A stretch of DNA of 64,000 bases, from NCBI GenBank assembly GCA_000697355.1, contig JNEN01001234.1, positions 124,001-188,000 on the forward strand. The letters run 5' to 3'. This stretch comes from Syncephalastrum monosporum B8922. Lineage: Eukaryota > Mucoromycota > Mucoromycetes > Mucorales > Syncephalastraceae. Below, in pieces: positions 1-10,970 of this stretch (position 1 is the stretch's first letter; each line of letters begins with the position of its first letter). The notes beneath the pieces were generated by a model. The model did not search any database. It saw only the letters and a list, made by a program, of their open reading frames with translations, and was not told where the DNA came from. The position numbers and the translations under genes are program-made.

Positions 1-1330
1 GCGTAAAGTCCGGGTTCGCATTGAAGTTGTTGCAGGCATCGACGAACTTTTCAATAGAAACGAAGCCATAGCCAGACTGACCACCAAAGTGACCCTCTTC
101 ATCAGGAGCGTAGTTCATGTAGAAGGGGTTGATATGCCCATGCGCATCATCCGTCGTGACAGTGTAACCGCGGTGTGCCTGGTCCACCTGGATCTCGCCG
201 CCCGCACCGAGGTAGTGGAACCGTTGCTGCGAGTGCACTTCGCTGTTGTTAGGAGCAATCCAGGTGGATGTGTAGACAGCCACACCCTCATGGTTGTTGG
301 CAGTCGACCGCCAGTTGACGAGGAGCGAAATGGTATCCTCAGTTTCGGCTGTGAGCTCGTAAGGTGCGCTCGTGGCGACGCCCCGCGAGGCACTGGAGGT
401 GACCTTGTAAGGCACTGCGCGGCCGTCCAGCGCCCAGCAGTGGAAGTCAATGTGATGCGAATTGAGGTAGTAGCTAAATAATGTGTGCAAAGTATCGTGT
501 GAGCAGGAGAAAAAAATGAACTTATTTTCCTTGTTATGTAACGTACCTAATGTCCGATTCCTTTCCGGCCCAGGACTTGAAGGTATCGAGCTGACGCTTG
601 GGCTGGCTCATATAACCATAAAAGTAGTTGAAATCGCCCATGGAAAGAGCCTTAGCGCGGGCGTCACGATAAGCCGGATCGAAGCGTTTGTGGTGCTCGA
701 CCATGACAACAACGTTATGCTGCTCAGCTTTGGCAATCAAGTCTTGATGCTCTGCGAGTACCTTGACAGCGGGTTTTGTCACCAAAACATGAATGCCACG
801 CTCAATAGCATACAGCGCGATGGTGTAGTGGGTCGGGTCGGGCGTGAAAATGGTGATGGCATCGCCCTTTTGCAGAAAAGTATCTATGGCCTCCTTGTCT
901 GCATAAGAGAAAGGGAAAGAGAGAAAAGAGATTAATTTGTGTCAAAATAATACAGGGTCACGTGTAAAGGCACTGACATGCATCTGGGTCGACCTTGTCC
1001 TGGGCAGGGAAGGTACGGTCGAGTGAGCTGTCCATATGGTAAACCTCGCCGAGATTCTTGTCCAAATGGGCTTGGATGGCAGCAAACTTCTTGCCATTGG
1101 TGCCAACCATGCCAAGACGACCCACTTTGCCTCGTCGACGCATGTCCATCATGGAAAGGGCAATAACACCGACCTATAACATAATTAGTCGTTTGTCATG
1201 CAGCATGCGGCGTGGGCAGTGCATTTTTTTAACACTATACCTTCTTATCAGATTTAGATGCACCACCGTGCACGAAACCGGTGGTGTACTCACCGGTGCC
1301 GACCATAAGAACATTCAATTTGTTGGACAT
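1..1330 (-). CDS. Gfo/Idh/MocA-family NAD(P)-dependent oxidoreductase, 3' end cut by window edge
   Basis: The start is the ATG at 1330-1328. The first exon opens with a Rossmann dinucleotide-binding strand and loop (LNVLMVGTGEYTTGF), typical of Gfo/Idh/MocA dehydrogenases. Four exons are visible, joined in frame by introns near 1240-1171, 971-905 and 550-481. Exon 3 carries the family's conserved lysine segment (VLVTKPAVKVLAEHQ), equivalent to the EKP motif, followed by a motif-rich stretch with VEHHKRFDPAYRDAR. Exon 4 (YYLNSHHIDFHCWALDGRAV) belongs to the C-terminal alpha/beta domain and runs off the left edge. The family oxidises or reduces sugars, sugar acids or inositols; the substrate cannot be told from sequence. 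The protein is probably cytosolic, since no signal peptide is visible. It is transcribed divergently from the next gene. Confidence 0.85.
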
Positions 1331-1375
1331 AGTAGATATGAATGGATGAAAAGGAAAAGATGGGAAAAGGTGGGG

Positions 1376-1388
1376 TATTTTATATATT
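1376..1388 (-). promoter_or_regulatory. TATA-like element of the oxidoreductase gene
   Basis: The minus strand reads TATATAAAATA about 50 bases upstream of the ATG at 1330. This matches a TATA box in sequence and position. A run of 18-19 A lies just beyond it, at about 1440-1458. Confidence 0.45.
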
Positions 1389-1803
1389 ATGGAGCCGCCT
1401 TGTAATTTTCCGTGAAATTGCCCTAATGTCCTTTCGCAAAAAAAAAAAAAAAAAAAAAGTCAGGTAAATTGGAGTCAGTTGTCCATTCGCGACTTACGGA
1501 GGTGATATTCTATGTAGGACATCCTCACGCGACCTTAAATGATAAGTGATGTATTTTTGTTCCCTTCCCACTTCTTTCATGCAAAAAGCAAGAAGGAAGC
1601 TATAACTGATTGATGTATCGCCTTTTGCCCTGAAAGGCCCCATCCGCTTGCCAGGTTGCCATATTCAGCAACCATACAACGTGCGCAGCTATCATCATAG
1701 CAGGAGGAAGAAAGAAAGAAAGAGATACAGAGCTGTAGTCTGGAAACCCTTTGCTTTCTACTTTTCACTTTAGTCAATCTCGCTCGCACAACAAAAGAAC
1801 TTG

Positions 1804-2706
1804 ATGACCTCTGTCCCTCGCCAAGCTTCGGGTCCCGCCTACGAGATTCGTTTTTGTGAAGACAATGCAAGTCATTTCCGTTTATAAAGATCGTTGAAAT
1901 AACCTTGTGCCCGTCTGTTGTCAGATTGTCCAAGTTTTCGATTTGAATCGTCAGCGCCAAAAGGCCAGCTTGGACAAGTCTTTGCCCTTGGGTAAACCTT
2001 TCACCAGATTATCGTATAAGTAATCTAACAAGTCCGTGTAGAATATAACGAGGACGATGTACGCCAAGGAAGGCTGCGTTACTCCAAGCTGTTTGGCAAC
2101 AACGGCGAGGTACGAGTCCTGACCGAAGAAGAGTACAAAGAAAATGTGGTCGACTTGGACAAGGACGTCGTTCCTGCGCTGGCCCGACGGCGCGCCGAGG
2201 AGCAGGCCAAAGAAGATGCATGGCGGCAGGAGGGTGAGGCCGCCATCCGCAAAGCTATGGAGCGCAAAATGAAGATCGAGGAAGCGAAACTGTGTGCCAA
2301 GAAAAGGAGAGAACAGCAGCAGAACGAGGGCGGGGACGATACTGTCGATCCCTCGGCTTCAGCCGCCACCATCGTGCACCCGCCCGACGCAGCATTGCTT
2401 GTTACAAAACATCATCAAGAGCCCGAGACACCGCAACCCGTTCACCGGCAACCTTCCACATCTTCGAGCCATCTGTCGCAGCCGCCCACGATGGTTTCGG
2501 GTACAACCGCCTCCTCATCTTACCCTCCTCCTGTATCGCTGCCGCCCCAGCACGCACCCCAGTACCCCCAGCAGATACCTTATGAACCGAGAATGTCGGC
2601 CACCTCAACCGTCGAGGAGCTTGCCCATCCCAAAGCGGACCTCCAGCACGACTCATTAGGGCCACCCGCTGCAAAGGGTGCCGCTTGCTGCTGTATCATT
2701 TCATAG
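1804..2706 (+). CDS. Charged coiled-coil protein with Ras-like C-terminal CaaX box (CCIIS)
   Basis: The main exon is 2042-2706. It is preceded in frame by a short exon ending at about 1990 (codes for VFDLNRQRQKASLDKSLPL); the first exon and start (ATG 1804) are uncertain. The N-terminal half is highly charged and probably coiled coil (ALARRRAEEQAKEDAW, KAMERKMKIEEAKLCAKKR). The second half is a Ser/Pro/Gln-rich low-complexity linker. The last residues are AACCCIIS. The CIIS end is a CaaX box with X = Ser, expected to be farnesylated, and the two preceding cysteines could be palmitoylated, as in yeast Ras2. There is no GTPase domain. I infer a membrane-anchored adaptor at the plasma or endomembrane. 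I do not recognise the family. Confidence 0.7.
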
Positions 2707-4743
2707 TTTTTTTTTTTTTATTTCCGGCCCTTCATAATACCTTCTTCCCTTTTGCATATCCTTTCATCTGTTTTCTTTCCAAGATCCACATCCTTTCGCC
2801 CATATATACAGAGTTACCTACCTATATCATAGTCATAAGCACTACATAAATTTGTTAAAAACCTGCTTCATAATCCATTTACACATGCCATATAAGGCTT
2901 TACACGTGGGCCTGTGTTACGGCCCTTATTGAGCGATCAGGTACGAGTGTGCCACAATCTGGGGCATTTCTTGCCATCTTCACGATCTTTTCGACAAGCC
3001 ATTTCCACTCCTGTACATACAGTCGCAACTTCATGTGTGCTCTAGCCATCGTTGCCTGTGCTGTCGTCATGGAACGTATATAGCCGTAAGTGAGGTATCA
3101 GGTAGCTTGAAAGATGATACAGTCTGTGATTTGTGATCGGCTTAGACGCAGTGATCCGTGATAACAAATATGTAAGTGGTTACCTTCTCGTGACTGATCG
3201 AAGGCCTAGAGAGAGACAGCTAGCTTTGCGAGAAAAAGCAGAAAAGCTCAAGTACTCCTCCCCCTTCCCTTTCAAAATAGCAATAGACAGTTTTCTGCTT
3301 GGGTACGGAAGATGTCCGATTCAAGCCCATAGCCGCACAAGATGGGCATGAGCTATGGGAAGCGCTTTCACAAATTTGTCGGTTTTTCATCATTGAAGGT
3401 GACCCAAACCATTATACAATAGTAATCCCAACAAACAAATTCATCTATTGCTTCGTTACTCACTCGAATGACACCTAAACAACACCCGACTACAATTGGG
3501 GCTGTATGAGTTGAAACGGAAGTTATAGTTCCCATACGTCAAGACGTTCATGAATTGCTGTTCATACAAGTATCTGCCATTCGAAAATATAAACTTTCAT
3601 ATTGAGTCACTTCTTACTGGGGTAAGCGTCTTCTATATGACATGTACTCATGATACTGATAAGAGATGCCCCCGCATTTTTGGAAGAGCTAACACTCGTC
3701 GATGTGCTGGTTAGCAATATGGAAGGTTGTAAAGCATTTGATATTGTGACTCTGCCTCTCCAGGGGTCCTCGTGACCCTCAGTCTGTCGCTTCGAGACCA
3801 CTTGCACATACGACAGATCATGCGCATTGCATAGTTAATGTACAATGACCCACCATTCACTGTAGATTTTATGCGGGCGTCCCCAATAGGCAAAGCATCT
3901 TATGCAAGGCATAGTTTAAAGTGTGCAGCGAAATATTCGTACACCGAAAGTCCTCAGCTTATCGTTGTCATCGTTTCTCTGATTCAAAGAAGGTACCCAT
4001 AGTAGTTATATGTATGGCCTCCGACGGAAGCAACCCACTCTGGAAGCGGGAATTTTCTAGTGATACAGAGCGTAGACTTGCTCTGCCTCGGACAATGTGC
4101 TGTTTTATAGATAGTCAATGCGAGGCTCGGAAGATGGACCGCTCTATCTTAAAAGTGAACCGTGCAGGTCATTGGTCTTTACCAAATGTGTTAACAGAAA
4201 AAACCTGCCATTTCATATATGCTCCAGCTTTGAGAAGATATACTGGATAGGATATGCAGTGTAGATATGCTTGTGTGGATCAAACGAATTCTATGGCATA
4301 AGGTTTGCTATTGTGAATTGCAAGTCTGCCATCATGCAGGGCCAAAAAAAGTAATCATGTAGGCTTTGTTCTCAGCAAGCAATTGGACGGTAAAACACGG
4401 GATGTTTCTCATTTGCTCAGCTACTGAGGAAATCAGAAGCCACCATGGATATTCGTATGTCCTTTTTTGAATACAATCAAGATATAAAGGCAAACAGCGT
4501 TGCCAATAGACGTTGCAGGCAGCAACATGAAAAGTGGGAAAGACTTAATAAGAGAGAGAGAAAAGAGCCAATCAGGGCAGAGCAGTCACTTACAAGAGGG
4601 CCAACCAGAAGGAACAAGCAGCGGCGCCTATTGGAAGAAGGGGGCGGAAGAAAGAATCCGGTTCTTTTGCTCTTTCTTACAAACGCGAGAGCCCAGACAG
4701 CCCAGACAGACAAAGTTTCCCTTCAAACTTGCAAGTCGGCGCC
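2707..4743. other. Intergenic, about 2 kb
   Basis: The first 100 bases hold the CT- and T-rich 3' flank of the CaaX gene. The middle is AT-rich with only short chance frames; the longest (3921-4250, +) has no recognisable motif. A TATAAAGG-like element at 4483-4490 and CT/GA-rich leader sequence precede the next gene. No tRNA or mobile-element feature was seen. Confidence 0.5.
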
Positions 4744-7700
4744 ATGAACGATTGGCCTTTTGACAAGGACAAGACGAATGTGACGCCCATGAACAATATC
4801 CTGCTGTGGAACTTTCCTGGCTTCGAGTCGCTGCCCCGCTCTTCTGCCGACGAAACAACAACCTACGCACACAATTTCAATACCAACAACTCCAGCCCTC
4901 CCGATGACGACTTTCAAAAAGAAGTAGAGCGTATCTTTGGCGAAACGGTTGTCCCTACTCAGCAGGGTACTATTCCAAAAGTTGTCCTCCTTTTGAGCTC
5001 ATGACCGATGACCTTCTTTTTCCTTCTTTCGTTTCTAGACCTGGAACTGCTTGCTGAAGCAGGCCTGTCAGCAAATATCCCCAACGGCACCACCGCTACC
5101 CCCGCTACTACCACCACTACTACTACTATCACTACTACTAGCATGAATCCTACGGATACTATTACAATGAATACGCCTGTGGCTGCGTCTACCGCAGCCA
5201 ACACAGCCACTGCTCTTCTTCCCGCTACCTCTTTCAGCGCAGATACCCCACCGCTCACCACAACACACCCCCGAACGCTGAGCCGAAAGCGCTCACGCTC
5301 ACCCACAGACGATGCTGATGACGAGCGCTCCAGAGAACGGCCTCAGTTGTCTCTAGCAGTACCTGAAGAACACTCGACCGCGGATCAGCAGGAAACCCCA
5401 CCGATCAAAAACGAAACCACCAGCAATAGTGATTCTATTGCACCCACCACGCTCGACACAGCACTTGACACAGTCCTCGACACGACTCTCGACACCGCTT
5501 CCGTCTCTTCTCCTCCGCCTGAAAAGCCCAACCATGCAGAGCAGCCCACATCGCTGCCTACGCCCACGCACCTCGACTCGCAACCGAACGGTGATAAAGT
5601 ATTGTCGCCCTCACCCGCACCGCCGCCCGCCTCGCCCATGCATTCGTCTATGGATACCCGCACCCTGTTCAAACTCGCTGCTTATACCTTGATGAGCCTG
5701 GGCATCAAGGTCAAGCACGACGAGGGTTATCATCTCGACGATATTCACGACCCACGCCCTGACGATGCGTTCCAGATCCTTGACAGTATACCTTCCATTG
5801 CCTTGGTACGTACCATCGTCGGCCAATCCCAGCTCCGGGACGCTTCCCAGACAGAACAGTCCCAGATCTCGAACGGCGATATGGCTGCCACGTTACGTGC
5901 CGTTAAAAAGCTCTATCAGCACAAGCAGGGATCGCCCTTGGATACGGAATGCAAGCGTCTTGAGCTCGAGGCACCCCTCATCCCAGATCCTACCTATTAT
6001 ATGCCTTCCAACACAGAACTCCCCCTCGGCGTGATTGACCTCACCCAGATCCATTACGAGCTGCCAAGCATGGTCACCCGGCTCTTTTTGCGACTCTACC
6101 GCTACGTCCTCAATTGCTTGTTTAGCACACCCGACTGCTGGCCATTTGTTCAACCTGTGCCTGAAACCGCCTTTGTCTATCACCAAGAAATCAGCCAGCC
6201 CATGGACTTGTCCACCATTGAGCAAAAGATCTGGCAGGCCAAATATCCAAAGTTTGGTACCTTTGAAAAGGATATGCTCTTGATCTGGCAGAATGCGACC
6301 CAATTCCACCAGGGCGGAGGCGAGATCGCACGCCATGCGAGAAAGCTCAGCGCCTTGTTTGGCAAAATTGTCGAGGACCTGCGCAATCAATCCGTCCAGT
6401 AAGTTATTGGGATTCTAGGCAAAGATAAGGAACCAGGGCCTCACTCTCATTATTTTCTCGTTTCGACTTAGCGTATGTAAATTCAGACGAAATCCTCCGG
6501 TCGAGATCATTGCAAGACAGATCAAGGGCAACCGATCACGTACCTATCAATTTGACCCCACGATCCCGTTACCTGAAGAGTACGACATACCAAGTGCCTT
6601 AGTTGACAAGCTGTTTTCGCCCGGAGCGTAAGTTGGATGGACTGGGAATAGTAAGAGAATGTATAGCTAATTCTTTCTCCTTCATTAGCAATGTGTATAC
6701 CATCTACGCCATGTCACCTTTCGAGGAAAAGGCGTTCCAAAAGCGTGGCATGACCACCGAGAAACAGCTCTATATTCAGTTGAACGGCCAGTTCTTTCGG
6801 ACGGTACAACAAATGAGGGAAAACCCCAGCCTAGGGTACCTCATGCCGCGATTTTACATTGCAAAGAACAGATCCATTCTGCAGCAATGCAGTAAGAACG
6901 GCGTGCTTGCTATTTTTTATAACACGTATTTGGATCGGGGCCGGTCGCGGCGCTATCAGGTCAAGACCGACATCATCGTCGCGTATCCTAACAGCGAACT
7001 GTTTGAGATTGATCGCGACTTGTCTGAGCAGCTATCACCCAAATCGTGGCTGTTCCTGCGGCCACTGCGGATCATTGAAAACGCCACTTTTGAAATCAAT
7101 GAAGCAGTGAAGCGCGAACATTTCAACCGGATGTACACCACGGGTAAAATCGATGCACTGCAGAAGGACACAGCCACCGCCGGGGACACCGAGTCGCGCG
7201 CCATTGTGAGAACCATTGCGCGGACGGTGCTTTCGCTGCCTGCTATCCACGACCCGGAGCCTTCCAAGGAACCATCGGTTCGACCCGGGACGCTGGCGAC
7301 TGAAACCCATGATGCGGTGCCTGAAAGCACGACGGCAGAAGCATCTCCAGAGGAGAACACACCTGTTCCTCATGACGATTCTCAAACGCCCAAGACGCCC
7401 AAGACGCCCAAGACGCCGAGGACGCCCAAGGCGAGCGAATCACCGCAAGCAGTCGATAGTGTCTCGCCCTCCAAGGTGGTCCCGGTAAAGCGGAAATTGT
7501 CTGGGGCAAGCCCGCAGTCACCGCTCAAGAAGCCCGCCCGAGGATTCACGGAAATGAAGCACGAAGTGTGGCAGAAGTTGATCGCAGGTATGCCGAAGGA
7601 TGACATCTAAATACTATTTTGCATGTTAATCAGGCGGTGTAGCTTGCGAAAGCAAAGGCGTACAGATTCGCAACGTGCGAGAGACGTACGGTCATCTGAA

Positions 7701-8989
7701 CTGGTACGCCCCCAACTCGGAAGGTTTCTTCAAGCAAGTCTATTTCTTGGACGATGTGGTCGTACAGACGTTCCGTCAGATGACTATGTATCAGCGAATC
7801 ACCGAGGTGGCCTGCTTAATGTAAGTATCAGGATAGCAGTCAAACTTGGAAGGGATATTCACCTATTATATAGGAAATTGAAAAATTTGGGTCATATGGC
7901 TCAACTCAAAGAAGTGCTTTACAATGATGCAGGCGATATCATGGGCCTATCTATGGAGCGGTAAGTTTAAACGGGGTTGATACTAAGATAAGGTCTCACA
8001 CACGCATATTTTTCTGTCGCGAGTAGGTATCAAGAAACACTCAAAGATTATACCCACGTGCATTCGCACCACCATCTGACACCGCACCAAAAGTTCAACA
8101 TCATCTATCAAATGTTAGACTGCATGCGCATCATTCATGAGGCTGGACTGGCCCACCGCGATCTTTCAGAAGTCAATTTTATGATCAACCGCACCGAGGG
8201 CAAGCTCGAGGATGGCTGCGAAAACGTAGAGGTGTACCTGATTGACTTTGGCAAATCCGTGTTTTGCAATCCGCGCGACGTCCGAGACTGGTTTGTGGAC
8301 GTACCACGTGAAACATGGGAATACGATGGTGATGTAGTGCCCGAATCGCGCGAAGAATTGGACGCGTGGTGTGAGGCGCTGCCGTATGTGAAGGCCAAGC
8401 CAGATCACGGTTACAAGATGTACAGGTAAGAAGCACATTGGATAACCATGTGATACACCAGCATTGACACAACCAACATCCACGTTTGTTCAGATCTATT
8501 CAGACGCTTCCTAAAACGCGTATGGATCACGCTGTTCTGCCATGGCTTATCGACCCCCAGTCCGAAGACATGTACTCGATCGGGGTCATGATATGGAAGA
8601 CGTTTACCGAAAGCGAACCGTGGCAAGGCATCCTCGACACCGATCTGGGCGGTCTGAGGTACAAGACGGCAGATGATTACCGGATAGAGCGTGCGGTCGA
8701 GCAGGAAGTCAATGGCACATTGAGCCGGCAGCTGCTTTCCATGTGCGTGCGTGCGCAGCCCGACAGTCGCAAGAGCGCCAAGGAGGTGCTGGAATGGCTT
8801 GACTTGCCTGAGGTCAAAGCTGGTCTCCTCGAGGAATGGAAGACGAATTCGTCTGACTCACGGTCCAGTCGAAAAGCCAAGGTCATGTATGGGTATGATG
8901 AGATGGAAGATGATCAACCAACCCGGCCTCGCAAGACTGCCAGCCGTGGTGATGGTAAGGGCCGAGGTCGACCAAAGAAGAAGTCATAA
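4744..8989 (+). CDS. Bromodomain / kinase-like domain fusion protein with C-terminal AT-hook
   Basis: Eight exons (4744-4966, 5039-6398, 6472-6627, 6689-7587, 7634-7820, 7874-7960, 8027-8425, 8494-8989) join without a frame break into 1,268 residues. Residues 75-350 are Thr/Ser/Pro-rich. About 415-525 is a bromodomain, with a ZA loop (CWPFVQPV), a PMDLSTIEQKIW segment and the acetyl-lysine-binding Asn region (LIWQNATQFHQGG). A central region of unknown fold follows (SPGANVYTIYAMSPFEEKAF onward), then a linker with TPKTPKTPKTPRTPK near 812. About 880-1200 resembles a protein kinase: the catalytic loop HRDLSEVN is near 1014 and DFG near 1043, but no clear glycine loop or VAIK lysine is visible. 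The C-terminus GKGRGRPKKKS is an AT-hook. I infer a nuclear chromatin reader with kinase or pseudokinase activity. Confidence 0.88.
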
Positions 8990-9773
8990 CAATGGCTGTC
9001 CTCTCTTTGTTTCTGTCTCACTTTATTGTCCTCCTTCTTTTATTATTCGTTCCCTTCTTTCTTTTTTCTGCAAAAGTTTACATCCCACAGACGCGTCTAC
9101 TTTTAAACACACGCGCTCCCGTCTCGGACACACCACGCACACAGTCTCAAGTCTCAACACATACACGATTTACCCATCTTCCTCTCGCGCATAGTATATC
9201 AGCCTTTTCCCTGCCTGCCACACTTTTCTCTATCTCTCATCCCTGTGCATACTTTGTTTCTTATCGCAATATATAGTCATTTTCAGCATCAGCTTCTTGG
9301 CTCCATTATTTGAAACGTCAAAAGTGAACTCTATAAAGTTTTTTGGGGGGGGGGGGAGGGATGGAGGTAGGAGAGTCTTTGGGGGTGGGAAGCATCGAGG
9401 AATCCCACGTCAGGCACATGGACACAATTTATACACCATTTAGATATCAGCGTTTAAGCTGCAACACAGTGACGAAACTTGCGAAAGCTTGGAAGGCGGA
9501 CAGAGAAAAGAGAAGAAAGACAGCAGTGTCTTGGATTCAGGGGGACAATCGACCAGGAGATAAAGGACATAGCTGGCCTATTTGTCTGAAAACAGGGCGG
9601 ATTCGTTAGATTGCATGTGCCGCGCGTGTAGCATATATAGAGAGAGCACTCTGACGCATGACATACTCATACATAGCGCACACGCAATTCCCTTCCTCTT
9701 CTTCTCTTTTCTCTCCTTTTCTTCAACTTGTACTCAACCGTGTCACTTTCTTCATCGCTTGTTGCTCTTTACC
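8990..9773. other. Intergenic, 784 bases
   Basis: It holds the CT-rich 3' flank of the bromodomain/kinase gene, a poly-G run near 9343-9355, and a TATA-like element (CATATATAGAG, about 9632) ahead of the next start. The chance frame at 9343-9609 shows no domain. Confidence 0.4.
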
Positions 9774-10386
9774 ATGACAACTGCATTGTACCAATCTCGT
9801 TCTTCCACCACCTCGACCTTTTTCCCTCGATCGTCTAACGGCGCCCAGTCTAACCACAGCAGCAGAAACACCGGCAGCACGACACACGGCAACGCAGTCT
9901 TGACTCCTTCCACAGCGAGACCGAGCCCTAAGCCTTCCTTTAGTAGCAGCCCTTCGTCTTGGCCCCCCAAACAAGCCGTTCCTTCTTCGATACATCCTGA
10001 TGGCTCCAGGTTAGAAACCAAGTAGTGTAAAGTAGGACAAACAGGAGATGGAGTGATTCATATCTTTGCTCAGTTCGCCCACGCCGTCTACGCGGCGACG
10101 TCGGTCGAATAGTGCTGCACCGTTTACCAACTACTCGGGCCCGCTCTTTACCAACGCGCCCGAACCCAGTTCACTGCCGCTTCCTTTCGCCAAACAGGCT
10201 CGTACCCGCTCCGTCTCCTTTAACCATCACCATCATCCGTCGGTCCAAGAGCGCGAAAAGAGAAAGCCTTATTCCCATTCGCATCTATCGTCGCATTGTT
10301 TGCCAGAGGAAGACCAACAGGAGATGTCGGTTATCGAAATCCAACAAAGTATCCATTCTTTGCTCAAGCTTGGCCGAGCCAATTGA
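9774..10386 (+). CDS. Small Ser/Pro-rich hypothetical protein, 182 residues
   Basis: Two exons (9774-10009 and 10074-10386) join in frame through a 64-nt intron. The product is rich in Ser, Thr, Pro and Asn, with a basic patch (STRRRRSNSAAPF), an RTRSVSF segment that looks like a basophilic kinase or 14-3-3 type site, a HHHH run, and a more ordered C-terminus (MSVIEIQQSIHSLLKLGR) that could form one amphipathic helix. No known domain is recognised. A TATA-like element lies about 140 bases upstream. The in-frame splice and codon use support a real gene; the function is unknown. Confidence 0.6.
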
Positions 10387-10970
10387 GTAAAGAAGGACAA
10401 AAGAAAAAAAAAAGACATAATGTATATCTCCTTTGCCAATTTCGACGCAGGCGTCCGCCCCCTTTATCAAAGTTCTCCGTGCGCCTCCCCTCCCTCTCTC
10501 TCTTGTCTCTATTCCTCTCTTTCTCTCTTTCTCTTCCTCCCTGGTCTCCCGTCGTCCTACGTGTCATACACAAGGGCCCTATCCCACAAACACACGCTCT
10601 CACACACAACGAACACACACCCAAACAAACCCATCCGCCATCTTTACCTTCTCTCTACCTTCTCTCTACCTTCTCTCTCCCCTCTCTTTTGGTCCTTCTG
10701 TTATTTTCTCCCCCCCCCCCACTTCGGATACCACTACCCAACAGACTGATCTTGCTTTATACCACCTTCAACATTATCGTCTGACGTGTTCAAATCTATT
10801 TACAAAATGCTTCTGTTTGGATGCAGCGTCAAAGAGTGTTAATCTGGGACGGAAACGCAACTGTCCTGCTGGATATCAAGGATTCTTCTTTTTGGGTGTA
10901 AAGGAAGAAGAGGGGGTGGCACCTGCACGAAACAATGGTGTCGGTGTACCTTTTGTTCGGCTCCCTGTCA
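10387..10970. other. Convergent intergenic region, CT/CA-rich
   Basis: These 584 bases separate two genes that end towards each other. They contain long CT- and CA-rich runs, a TACCTTCTCTC repeat at 10645-10680 and a poly-C tract near 10710-10720. The overlapping open frames are low-complexity and not believed. Confidence 0.4.

Noticed and set aside
3921..4250. 109-codon + frame
   Set aside because: It sits in AT-rich intergenic sequence with no motif, no splice continuity and no promoter features.
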